DNA of 64,000 nucleotides from Sipunculus nudus (lineage: Eukaryota > Annelida > Sipuncula > Golfingiida > Sipunculidae): positions 55,526,386-55,590,385 of the forward strand of contig CM049322.1 of NCBI GenBank assembly GCA_026874595.1, given 5' to 3'. Both the position numbers and the translations under genes were made by a program. A model generated the notes under the pieces. That model saw only the letters and a program-made list of their open reading frames with translations. It ran no database searches and was not told the DNA's origin. The number at the start of each line of letters is the position of its first letter. Position 1 is the first letter of the stretch. Below, piece by piece: positions 34,984 through 46,436 of the stretch.

Positions 34984-36427
34984 TACAAGTGTCTATCTTT
35001 ATATATCTACACACACACATATATATATACCATATTTACATGTATACACGTTATATATTCATATTTCATATACAAGTATTACATACTTAAATTTACATTC
35101 TTATTACATTTTAAACACATCTCTTAAATTATATGTATGCGTGTGTGTGTGTGCTGACTTGGCATGGATTTTTTTTTATATATAAAAATGGATAAAACAT
35201 TGCTTATCACATTTTACACAACAAATACACATTTTTAAAACAATATAACATTTTATCATTGCAGATACTTTAAAGAAAACTTTAAAAAAATTTCACACGG
35301 AGTGAAAATATCCCCAACACATATACAACACTAACGCAATTACGAAGCCTATTTTTTTCATATTATTTGGGCACAGAATTAAAATATGCTGAAACGGATG
35401 GTATATATTGTTTATTGTCTGATATTTCAAAAGATTTGATGAATTATTTTGATTATTGTCAACAATAAGGAGTAACGATTTTTACGTGGGTTTATGTTTT
35501 TTTTATAATCCTTTTAATTGTTTCTCCAATGTTAATGCCTTTGCTGAGGCACCTTTACGTGACCCCTTCGGTCATATGTGTCTCGAAACTTGTAAAAAAA
35601 GTCCAAAAATAAAAAATAAAGTTTTTATCATTTACAAGCGTTCAAACACATTTAATAATAAATTGATTGATCAGTTTGATGTTAATAAACCTATACGATC
35701 AACAAGCAGCTATATGTTGGTTGTCATATAACACGTCGCTTGAAATCCTGATACGGCGTCAGTGCAGGCTGCGTGGTGCCAGCTCCCAACGTGCCAAGAA
35801 CGAGTCGGGGAATAACAGGTGCAAAGTGGAAGACTAAGAGATACAGGAGTCATAAAGATGAAAAGCAGCATCATTTCCTAGTTAGCAGCTCACGCATGTA
35901 AGGGATATAGAGTGGCTACAAAAGTGGCAACAAAGGTGAATAAATGTCAGGAAAAGTCCGTCCGCACCCTCATGTCAGTGGCCAAACCTGGGGAATCCCC
36001 TTCCCAGATCATGCCCGGCCGGGTCAAGTTCGGCCCTTCTGTAAAGGAAATCCAGTCAATTTGGCACGAACCTGTGGCTTATACACTTGTTAGATATGAT
36101 TAAGCTCACACCATCACCCTTGGTGTTACTGCTCAACCCGACGACGCAATACTTTGGCATATTTTCCCAAGACCGTGTTATACTCAAGTGATGCCATTAC
36201 AATACCGCCCGGTGTGATCTGGTTGTGACGTCACAATCGCCTTGGTCAGGACGCTTCTGTTTGGCTTGGGGCCCCGGAATGGGCTGGATTACGGGTCTTT
36301 CGATTTAAATTCTATGGTTAAGTGCGCAAAGATTGATTTTATTATACCATAATTTATACATATACATGTAAATGAATAAACCTTCAGTAGTATTTCCTTT
36401 TATTTTTTCATGAAAGTAGGCCTTTAA
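33017..36427. mobile_element. TTAA-flanked DNA transposon or large non-autonomous element
   Basis: The ends are TTAA-AGGCCTACTTCC on the left and GAAAGTAGGCCT-TTAA on the right, giving 12-bp inverted repeats with one mismatch inside a TTAA duplication. A GTGACGTCAC palindrome lies 175-190 bases inside each end (33,196-33,205 and 36,225-36,234). The element interrupts module C where A has (TA)n. TTAA duplications are typical of piggyBac and of Kolobok elements; no transposase motif is recognisable. Internal ORFs (minus 33,401-33,712; plus 35,456-35,731 and 35,912-36,103) are unassigned. It contains (TA)n(GA)n at 34,147-34,208 and (TA)n at 34,917-34,982. Confidence 0.55.
34917..34982 (+). repeat. 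(TA)n microsatellite
   Basis: A TA run with one GATA interruption near its start, inside the TTAA-flanked element. Confidence 0.9.
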
Positions 36428-36902
36428 GTAAACTATATCAAAATAATGATCTATCGCCATATGAGCTAGGTGTAACATATTAAACTAAAAGTATGGCCCT
36501 TTGTTTAATTTTATTCACCAGATCTCATCAAAATTTACAAAATAATAATATTCAATTTAGAATAGGGAAAGCGTTGTAATTACATTTTTTCTTATCTATC
36601 TAGTCAGTTAAGGAATCATGAAAGCCAACCCTTAATTCAACCATTACTTAGTTCAGGTATTACAATAGCGGCATAAGTGCATGCTAGTTGACTGCACAGG
36701 ACACATACGGGTGTAAATTTGTAATTCTAACTGTTATAATACCTGTGCAGATCCAGAAGCAGAACCCTGCGAAATATAATATACCGTTTTCACGCGCATA
36801 TATATATATATATATATATATGTTTATAAATATTTGTATAAATATTTGTATATATATTTGTATATATATATATATATGTATATAAATATTTGTATATATA
36901 TT

Positions 36903-36970
<68 letters not shown>

Positions 36971-37300
36971 GAGCCATATTAGATCATTTCTCTCAGAGCA
37001 GAGTTATTTGCCATCACTCACGGATTAATATCCAGATGTATTTACCGACATGTGAGATTATATAATCACATCTGACAGCAGTAGTTTCATTCACAGTGGA
37101 AAATAGTACAACCTGTACCGGTAATAAAATAAACAAAAATTTTGGTTATGCCGGTAATTGCTAAAAATTATAATATCTTTTTCACGGTGAAAAACTGCCA
37201 TGCATGTTGTTTTCCACTCAGCATGCTAATACGTGCACATTTCCAGAATAAATCCGCGCAGTGTCTTTCTTCAGTACGGTAACTAAGACGTCATAAATCT
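36428..37300. other. Spacer with long (TA)n tract
   Basis: AT-rich sequence with no recognised gene. A 9-base inverted repeat (CTGCACAGG at about 36,691 and CCTGTGCAG at about 36,744) flanks about 45 bases. A long interrupted TA tract occupies about 36,800-36,967, so ORFs on both strands here are Ile-Tyr runs. Confidence 0.6.
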
Positions 37301-37515
37301 GACCAAGTGGCCATGACCGTGATCTTTGACACTTATAAACGCAAAAGGATAATATTGCAAAATTTTCTATGGTGAATTCATCTTGATATCATGAATATTG
37401 GTTGGGAAACCCCGTTATGATATCCATTTAAAATTCATCAAATTAATGGCAAATAACAAAACTTAATGACATTAACTGATTCAAAAATGAATATGATATG
37501 TATCCAGGGAGATTT

Positions 37516-37767
37516 CGTCCATAGGCGTCCGATGGTGGTATAATTATGTGCGCAGCCCTCATCTTCCCGCCTCCGTGGTGTCTCCTTTATTGGCTGTTGA
37601 TTTGCTCCATTGCATGCTGGTACTTGACGTGGAATACAAGGTATTACATAGCCATCTGGTTTGATGAAACAAACCATTGGTATCAAGCAACAGATATAGG
37701 TAAGCTTGCCTAGGCACACTTTGCTTTGATATTTATAGGAGTAAATTGGCATGAATAATAAGTGCAA
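37516..37767 (-). pseudogene. Unit C relative of the GCPxN minus-strand ORF, truncated
   Basis: The minus strand reads YICCLIPMVCFIKPDG, YVIPCIPRQVPACNG, then KETPRRREDEGCAHNYTTI. It then jumps to unrelated residues through a deletion that removes the LKIPL part. A second copy of its first part (FICCLIPWFSLIRPAP) is at minus 40,390-40,484. Codon-position comparison of these two fragments shows no third-position bias. The coding strand is therefore unresolved. Confidence 0.3.
37546..37699 (+). CDS. Exon-like ORF, 51 codons with transmembrane-like segment and phase-1 donor
   Basis: The ATG at 37,546 opens a frame reading MCAALIFPPPWC, then LLYWLLICSIACWYL (hydrophobic), then a polar stretch with WFDETNHWYQATDI and a final G before GTAAGC. 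It ends in phase 1, the same phase as every junction of the gene 400 bases downstream, so it could act as an alternative first exon of that gene. This is an inference from phase and position. It is the relative of 21,450-21,621. Confidence 0.3.
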
Positions 37768-37979
37768 AGGTCTACTAATCCATCAGTAAATAATTGCACA
37801 CAGAGACTTTTTCATGGTATCTAAACATATTTACAAAATACAGTGTATGAGATGTAAAATCTTGATTGTTTTATCTAATATACAACTGACATATAATTAG
37901 AGGAGCAGGTCTCATCAGTCGCTTACAGGCCAAAACCCAAACTCGTTAGATCCGGCTACATAGGTACGATTTCTAACAG

Positions 37980-37987
37980 TATAAATA
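37980..37987 (+). promoter_or_regulatory. TATA box upstream of the four-exon gene
   Basis: TATAAATA lies 114 bases before the ATG at 38,101, which would place a start site near 38,010 and give a 5' UTR of about 90 bases without an upstream ATG in the hydrophobic frame. No other core element was looked for systematically. Confidence 0.45.
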
Positions 37988-38100
37988 CATGATGGGATAT
38001 CTTGAAAACAAATGGAAATGTGTATATTGATTTTCATATTATTTTCATATGATATCTCTATCACAGCTGTTTAAGAAACAAAGACCGTGGAGAGTCAAAT

Positions 38101-38182
38101 ATGAGAAGACTCGTCAGTCTATTAGTCGTTCTTGCCGTCTGTTCATTTTTCATCGAAGGGCAGGAGTGTAAGTTATTCCCGG

Positions 38183-38236
<54 letters not shown>

Positions 38237-39549
38237 ATATATATATATATATATATATGAATCATTATATATACTATGGATACACACACACATATATCTA
38301 TATCAAAGTGTGTATCATACATATCATATTATATTTCAAAGATGAGTACAGCCGTTAATTTTATTTCAAAATTGAACTTTCCGGCGCTTTTGCAGTAAAA
38401 GGATTCGACCATATATAGTAAGTGTCGTATAAGAAATTACTTTTCCTGCTCAACAAGATGAGAGAGTAGAACTCTAAATCTTACGAAGTAATGTTAATTT
38501 GCAGTTTGCCCACCAAAATGCCCACCGATTTATGACGCCGATAATAACGCCGCACCCTCAGGTTTGAAAATTTTCATGGTCTACAAATTAAACCATTTTA
38601 TTTAGCTAAAATAACACTAAATTAAATATAATTGCCTACCCTCATTTTTATTATATGGTGATGGTCTCAGTTTTGTGTGAGACTACCACATTCCGTCCTA
38701 ACAGTCTCACAGTTAACTTTTCCTCACCGTTTCTCTCCATCTCTGAAACGCGTTGGTAATCATGCTCCAGAAGAGTTCGAGCGGTTACATGATTAACACA
38801 CTAGACGATAACTTCACGGCTAACTTTACATTTCATGTAATATTTCTGCAACATGCGTCTTACAAAAAGATTTGTACGTCGATTTAGAACAAAGAAATCC
38901 GGCGCATGTGGTTAAATTATATACTTTGCTTGAATCCCATATACTTTGCCTCTTTTTTGGTCATTTTTTAAATATCACTTTAACTAATCAGTTTTATTTT
39001 AAATAGCACACGAGTCAGTCGTCCAAAGATCCATCGACAATCAAAAACAAGGTATGAATTTTTTTTTTTTTTTTTGCATAGGTGCTTTTTCTTAACTTTT
39101 TGGCGGTTTTGGTATGGTGTGTGAGTCATGTCATGCCTAGCATATGCACCTAATCACGTGATGTAAAATATCTCACTCTGCAATAGCCAATCCTTACATG
39201 GCTAATGTTGCTTTTTAAACGCATGGTGTTTTAAACAAATATTTATATTATAAATACTAAATGACTTATCTTCGAAGTGATATGTATGTGACATGATAAA
39301 TTAGTATACGACTTTATCTTGTATTAACATATCTTATATGACAATATGTAAGTGGGTTACCTAAAATTATAAAGCACAAATTCAGAATATATTTAAAAGT
39401 AACCGATACACATTTAAAGAAATAAGCATTCCATAAAAGCTATGTAATTGTCATGATGCAATCAATTAAACGTACAGTGGAGGCTTTATCTTATGCCTTG
39501 TATTTTACAATACCCAACCTCGTGTATCTCAGAGATATGGCATAGAGTC

Positions 39550-39605
<56 letters not shown>

Positions 39606-40087
39606 TATATGACAATTTCTGAAGATGGTGTTCTTCTGATGAGGCTCAAAAGAAAGTTGCCACGTAAAAAAATGGTACGTGGTACTTTTATGCATAATTT
39701 GCTTATATAATTTTTTAAAAGTGTTTGCATTTTTGTTGCGTGCATATATAAATATAAAGGCTACTATGTCTTAGTCATACAGCACATGGCTGAAAACTAT
39801 AGTTATCTTTTGTTTTAATTTTAGTCGAAACATTAAGAGTTTTCAAGTTGGTGGATTTGCATATAATTGTTTTTTTTTTCTCTGCAGTTTCATTTTTAGG
39901 GTTCAGATTTTCGCGCATTGTATTTGTTCTGTATCACATATTTGGCGCTGTTATTATTTCACACATGTTTTGCATTCAGCTATATCTCCGTATTATGGTA
40001 ATTTCATCCAGTATTACAGCTAACGAGTTTATTTTTGAGGAGGCAGCGTCTATCAACCAGAAAACACCACAAGCCAGCGGCTACTAA
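38101..40087 (+). CDS. Four-exon gene for a short secreted or single-pass membrane protein
   Basis: Exons: 38,101-38,170; 38,505-38,561; 39,007-39,051; 39,888-40,087 (TAA). Exon 1 encodes a classic signal peptide (MRRLVSLLVVLAVCSFFIEG, then QE) and ends at GTAAGT. Exons 2 (57 bases) and 3 (45 bases) are symmetric and encode CPPKCPPIYDADNNAAPS and HESVVQRSIDNQKQ. Exon 4 follows a strong pyrimidine tract and CTCTGCAG. It encodes a roughly 29-residue hydrophobic segment (IVFVLYHIFGAVIISHMFC and on) and an acidic-Gln tail. All three introns are phase 1 and the frame stays open, giving about 123 residues. The weakest site is the exon 2 donor (GTTTGA). An alternative in-frame acceptor for exon 4 lies at 39,825. 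Intron 1 contains (TA)n. The family is not recognised; a two-cysteine, proline-rich mature region is all that is seen. Confidence 0.5.
38189..38258 (+). repeat. (TA)n microsatellite in intron 1
   Basis: A TA tract with a GAAAA interruption, beginning about 20 bases after the exon 1 donor; length changes here could affect splicing. Confidence 0.9.
39554..39610 (+). repeat. (TA)n microsatellite in intron 3
   Basis: A TA tract between exons 3 and 4 of the four-exon gene. Confidence 0.9.
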
Positions 40088-40299
40088 TATAAACTCTTTT
40101 ACAACCCCTACAGCGAGTCTACAGCTACCACCTGAACCTCAAAAAAGACGCAAAAGTGAGAGGGAAAACACTAAAGAAGGAGAAATATTACTTGGTTCAA
40201 CCCACCGTTTGGCGGTAACGTGATCCCAAAAATTAACAACAAAAATATGAAGCTTCTCGACAAATGCTTCCACGTGGGCACTAACTCCGCAAACTACTG

Positions 40300-40305
40300 A
40301 ATAAA
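40300..40305 (+). terminator. AATAAA polyadenylation signal candidate
   Basis: AATAAA lies 213 bases after the stop codon of the four-exon gene. The motif is common in AT-rich DNA, so the assignment rests on position only. Confidence 0.3.
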
Positions 40306-40389
40306 AATACTGTAAAGCTGATGTTATTTCTTTTTTGTTTGTGTTTATTACTTTCAGTAGACGCGGTTGGATTGCCAGTAAGTAGGCTT

Positions 40390-40898
40390 TGAAATTCATA
40401 TGGTATTACACATGGAGCCGGTCTAATCAGAGAAAACCATGGTATCAAACAACATATAAAGGGAAGCAAGCCTAGGCCTGACAATAAGCAAGATTAATAA
40501 GTGCAATGACAAACAAAGACTACAAAGCGTACGAAACTTGTCAAACACACCTAATATACACACACCTAATCTAATATACACCGTGTTTCGAATTAATGCG
40601 TTCAGAGGAAAATATTATTCCATTAGGTGGCAGCAAAACAGTCCGTGTATTGAAAAGAAAAACAAATTAAGAAAAAAAAAATTGCAAAGCAGGTTGGAAT
40701 AGGGTTGTCCTCTGACTTCTCTTGGCAATAGATGCATAAAGAGGTTTATGGAAAAATCGTGCTTTTAAATAAATGTCAATTGACCGTCAAATGTGGGCTG
40801 GCAGTTTTGTAAAAAAGAAACAATTGACCCTCCATCGATTTCGCCTGCTTGGTCTTTCGCTATTCGTGTGTTTGAGCAAGGGTGATAAGTGATAAACA

Positions 40899-40954
<56 letters not shown>

Positions 40955-41303
40955 GGTAGTGGAAGGTAGTAGAAGGTAGTGTTACCCTCCGATGTAAAGT
41001 GCTCTATGGCCTTTGTATTAATTATAAACATTAAACCACAATAAACCTCTGTGCCTTGTTATGTTCCAGTATCGCACGTGTACCCCGCCCAATCCTATTG
41101 TGCCCACGAGGACAATAGGATCAGTGCCAGTCATTAAAATGTCCCCCCCCCCCAATACGCACAAAGCATAATCTCCTAATCTCGTAAAGTCTCGGCTTTT
41201 CAAACCACGCCTATAGCTTCATTCTAACAACATTCACCTGATGATCGGGTCGCATCCCGTGAAACAGACTGTAGTGAATTTACAGTGTTTTTTTTCTCCA
41301 GAG

Positions 41304-41352
<49 letters not shown>

Positions 41353-41958
41353 TTATCATAAATAAAGCATAGAGTCTTCATGAAATAAATCTATATATAT
41401 ATTTTTTAAAATTTATATATGCCGTGCTCTAATACGGGGTAAACTGGGATGACTAGAGCGCCATCAGGATCTGTTGCACACTAATCTCAGCCAAATCTTC
41501 TCTGCGTCGTTAGTCATCAGTTGATCACAAGCCGAACAAACCCCTCCCCCACCCAAGAAGATTATAATATCTAGGATGGTTGGCCTGTTCCTATGATAAG
41601 GGTTAAGTAGTTATTTCTGCTAATCCTGCTAAAACAAAAGACTTAAAGCCCCCAGATCAAACAGTATGAGTTAAATTGGGCCTTCCTTGAGGTAATAACC
41701 TGTCCAATGTACAGTGCCGCCCATTATAATAAAATTTGACTGCACAATACGAGTAGACTATGGCTCCTTGAAAGTGCCCAGCCTTGGGAGGAAATCCTGT
41801 TAAAATACTCATTAACGCCTCAATTCGAGTAGCGTATTTGTTGCAAACTGCTTAGAATGATCATGTTCCAGTACTAAACTACTCAAGTTGAGTAGCTTTT
41901 GGTATATACTACTCGATGAGAGCATCATCAGTTTGGATAGTTTTAATTCATCAGGATA
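40390..41958 (+). repeat. End of unit C: fragments of three module types
   Basis: There is a fragment of the exon-like block (40,390-40,500). A relative of 780-1,010 follows, with the CAATTGAC and GGGCTGGC blocks (40,600-40,830), and a GTGTTTGAGCAAGGGTGAT block (A at about 5,008). (TA)n lies at 40,903-40,950 and at 41,306-41,347. A relative of 13,350-13,945 then follows (GCCGTGCTCTAATAC, GCCTGTTCC, GAGAGCATCATCA). About 40,970-41,300 has a short C run and no recognised gene. Confidence 0.65.
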
Positions 41959-41970
41959 GTGTGTTTATGT
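41959..41970 (+). repeat. LINE target-site duplication, left
   Basis: GTGTGTTTATGT, identical to 47,604-47,615, adjoining the LINE poly-A tail. Confidence 0.85.
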
Positions 41971-42284
41971 TTTTTTTTTCAAGATGTCTCAGAATATTTT
42001 CTTTACCAGTTTGTTTATTTGTTATCTTTTTCATCATCGACATCTCCCGAAACTTAGAATACAAACATTTACATGCATAAGAGAGCAACAATGTTATACC
42101 GTAAATGTAAGAGTATTTCATTTAACTTTTTGAATTATCAAAAATGTATAAAGATAACAATATACGTTTCCACTTTTGCAGATGTATTTCTGACTTTTTG
42201 TGTTTTTCGGCAACATTACGTTCCAATCTTTCTAACCTAATCAAATATTTCATAAATATATGAATAGATGGCGGATTTATCTAA

Positions 42285-45200
42285 TCACGATAGGAAAAAC
42301 AGAACAAACTTAAAAATCAACAATAAAATATCTACAATGATCTTATAGGGGAAATTTTTATAACACTCCATATAAATTAAACCTGGACTCAACCGTGGCA
42401 TATTAATTCCAGCACTCTTTGCCCATGTTTTAAGCTGATTATAAAAGGTTTTACTCACATGACACTCGCAGAATATATGTACTACTGACTCATCTTCAAT
42501 AAAACAATATGAACATCTTTTACCATCCATTATTCGCCAGTTGTACAGTTGTTCATTCACCCATAAAATATTAATAGTACCCTATACTGAAATTGCCGCA
42601 GATACATGTCTAAGGTCGTACAATATACATGACTAACTGCCTCATCCCATTTAAAATGGTCACCTAACAGATTATGTAACCTTTCTTTACAAATTGGTTC
42701 ATATAGCTTTTTATTAATTACCATCGAATAAATAGTCTTAAACTTCACATTTTCCAAATCAATTTTCTTTTCGTTTACCATCACAATGTTACTCTTCACT
42801 TCAAAGGATTCTATTTCATCTGGAATATTATTTAAAAATATTTCTTGTTTCCATTTCGCGGGTATCGCTTTCTGTACTGATAGCCATGGTAAAAACGTTT
42901 TAATATACATGGGATTATCTATTGGAACCAAATCTTTTAAATCTTTAACCCTACCATTTTTGTTAAACATCTGAAAGACGTACTTTATACCTAGGTTAGC
43001 TATATGCATATTAAAAATTGGTCTTTTGTCGACTCTGATACATTTATTGTTCCATACTTGTTGTAAACAAATATTAGCAATTGATTCAGGATTACACATT
43101 GTATATGACGCCCATGACTGCAAACAGTGAAAATAAAAGGTAGGCAAATTTTTGTCAATATTAGACGGATCAAAATTTGTATCAACATATCTTAAACCAC
43201 CAATGCCTCTCAGATATAAGTTTGGTCTGACTGTATACTTTGTTTCTAATAAATTCTTTAATCTTACTATCCACATTACTCTTTGACTTTAAATGATAGA
43301 AGCTATATCCGGCAATCCTATGCCGCCACTTTCTGTCTTACCAATCAATACTTCATACATGATTTTAGGCCTTCTGCCGTACCATATAAAATCAACAACA
43401 CAACTTTTTATTCGCTTAACAAACTCTCTCGGTGGTTCAATTATATTAACGACATATAATAATTTTGAAATACACATGGATTTCAAGAGAATATTTCTAC
43501 GAAAAATCGTTAGAGATCTAATGTTACACATACTGAGTGTCATTTTCATTTTGTCGTAAATACACTCAAAATTAAATGAATCGGATAACTTCAGGTTATA
43601 TGTGTGCCATATTCCTAATATTTTTATGCCATTTTTATATAAATTAACCCATTTAAAATCTTTGGTGCCAAGTGTATATTCTTTGTTTTTTCCCATATAG
43701 GCAGCTTCGCATTTATCATAATTAATCTCTACTAATGAGACTTTCCCAAATTTTTCCAATATATCTATAACCGATTGAATAGACTGAAAATCTTTAAGAA
43801 AATGTGTTGTGTCGTCAGCGAATAGACATTGTTTAATCTCATAGCCGTTGATATCTATGCCTCTAACCGAACTGGAATGACGAACAAGTATTGCCAAAAT
43901 TTCAATGACAAACAGGAATAAATAAAGGGCCAAAGGATCCCCCTGCCGGGTTCCCCGTTCTAATTTAAAATAGCCAGTAGTGTATCCATTGTTTATCACA
44001 CAGCTTTCCACGTCAAAGTGTAACAAACGAACCCAGGTTAGAAAATCATGTCCAAAACCAAATCTCTCCAGTGTGGCGAAAAGAAAATTTTAATCGATGG
44101 AGTCAAAGGCCGCTGCGAAGTCCACAGCAAAAATAATAGTGTTTCTGTCTTGTAATTTACAGTATTCTAAAATATCAGAAATAAGACGATTAGTGTCAGA
44201 TATTCTCCTGCCTTTTATAAATGCGCTCTGATCTTCATGAATTAGTTTTGGAAGAATTGTCTGTATTCGTTTAACTAATACTTTACTTAATATTTTGACA
44301 TCAACATTTAATAAACTTATTGGCCGCCAAGATGACAGGTGTCTATTGTCCTTGCCTGGTTTCTCTATCAAAGTTATAACGGCTTGTTTTTGACTTGGAG
44401 TTAAAGCTTCATCTCTGAAACACTCATTAAGACAATTAAACAAATCGTCACAAATTATATCAAAAAAGGTTACATAAAATTCTTTCGGCAGACCGTCGTT
44501 CCCCGGGGTTTTATTATTTTTCATATATTTAATGCTATCAATATATCATTCTTTGTAAGTGTACCTTCTCAGCTTAAAATGTCATTTTCAGACAAACGGG
44601 GAACATTGACTTTAGAAAGAAAATCAGAGCATTCACTCTCACTGGTATCTGTCTTTCTGGAATACTTTTGTTTGTAAAACAATCTTAATTCTTCCATAAT
44701 TTCTTTGGAGCTTGTTAACTCTTTATCCGACTTAATTAATTTCTTAACGGTTGTTCTCGTTTTGTTTTTCCTTGCCATATTTAAAAAAAAAACTTAGTAT
44801 TTCGTTCCCCTTCTTCAAACCATTCAACACGTGATCTTACTATTTGTCCTGCATTTAAGTTTTCATAATATTCCTCAATTTTCTTTTTAATTTCATTATA
44901 TATTGTTTGACTTAATTTTTTGTTTCTTGATAGATTTAACTCTGCATTATACAAAGCCTTTTCAAGGTTTGACAGCTCCTCCCTCTCTTTCTTCCGCTTT
45001 TCTTTAGAGAATTTAATAGCAAATTCTCGTATTCTAAACTTTAAATATTCCCACCATTGTTTTGCCCCCATATCATTTCTATCCTTGTTCCTCAAACTAT
45101 TTACGTACTCCTTAAATTTACTTATAAACAGAGGGTCCTTTAATAATTATATATTAAGTTTCCAATGTGAAGGCCCATATTCTCGTTCTGGTATCGAGTT

Positions 45201-45923
45201 AAAGTGACAAACAACAGGTGAATGATCTGTCAGAATAGCCGGAGCAATCTTTATATTTTAACATGGGCATTCAGCTCACTATTTAAGAATATGTAATTAA
45301 GTCTGCGCTGCCACAAAGGGGTTTTTGATCTCCAAGTGTATAGACGTTCATCTGGGTTCCTTATCCTAAACAAGTCAATTAATTCAAACGCTGACATCAT
45401 ATTGTTAATCAGTTTTACAGATTTAACTTTGGTTTTAAAGCTTGTCTCGTCTGCATCAAGCTCATTCAGACAAACATTAAAATCACCTCCCCATATTACC
45501 TTCATTGCAGAGTCAACTTGCAATGAATTAATTTTTCTCATATATGTTGGTAAAAACGAACTTGCTCTGGCTCTGTATTAGGTGCATACGTATTTATAAA
45601 TAAAAAACCATGGCCCTCAACAAGAGCTTTTAGTATTATGTATCTACCATTAATATCAACGTGTTTACTTATTCCTTTAAATTCTAAATTCTTTCCAATC
45701 AGGGTTATTACACCACGAGATAAATTCGTCCCGTGAGAGAAAAAACTAACTCCCTTCCACTGTTTTGTCCATGTTGTTATAACACTTTCTGTACTGTGAG
45801 TCTCCTGAAGAAAAATAACACTGTTGTTTCCTCCTTTATCCAATAACCAGTTGTACATTTCTTGTCTTTTTTCAGTCTCCCTATTCCCCAGACATTTAAC
45901 GTTAATACTGAAAAATTAAACAT
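42285..45923 (-). pseudogene. LINE ORF2 (endonuclease and reverse transcriptase), several breaks
   Basis: The apurinic-type endonuclease is seen as FLQETHSTE, INTYAPN, GGDFN, YTWRS and TDHSPV (45,216-45,230). The usual D in the RxDY motif reads N here. The linker has SRVEWFEEGERNTKFFF. The reverse transcriptase has NNKTPGNDGLPKEFY, SWRPISLLN, DQSAFIKGRRI, VDFAAAFDSID, GTRQGDPL and FADD. The C-terminus has a CCHC cluster, CSYCFIEDESVVHIFCEC. Breaks include probable frameshifts at the start codon region, at about 45,540, 45,260, 44,550 and 42,558, and in-frame TAA codons at 45,147, 44,090 and 43,289. It would have nicked DNA and primed reverse transcription at the target; it cannot now make a complete protein. 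Confidence 0.85.
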
Positions 45924-46436
45924 AAAGATTCGGCTTCAGTTATCTTGGATATTTTCATGGCCCGCCAACATATATTACGTACAGAATCACACACATAAGT
46001 ATTCGGTTTGTTAACAATATCTATCCCCTTGACCAGGTACATCTGAGATAATCTCAAAATATCAACTTTTGTCGTGATAATACAGCAACTGAAGAATATA
46101 TCCATGCTTATAGTAATAACAAAATTATATATCAGCATATATAGCACTTGGCGCTATTCGATAAAAATTAGATAATGATGATTATTTTAAAAAAATAAAT
46201 CAGTGAATAAAGAATGCGGGAGGTAAAGGTTCAGTGAGAATCAAATGTCACCCGCATCCCTTAAAGAATAGATATAAATACACTGATGTTTTATTACCGA
46301 AATGTGTGGATATAATATGTTGAGACCGGCTCCGTTTTTTTTATATATATGATTACTCCTCACAATAGCAATACGGGAATATTGAATACAAAATGCAATA
46401 TGATACAGGCAGGCACAAATATTCACGGAGAACGAC

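Noticed and set aside
34884-35185. ORFs of 60-120 codons rich in Ile and Tyr (also at 4,524, 22,365, 36,684, 38,101 read-through, 39,486, 40,765, 47,604 and 59,773)
   Set aside because: They are translations of (TA)n tracts on either strand and have no domain content.
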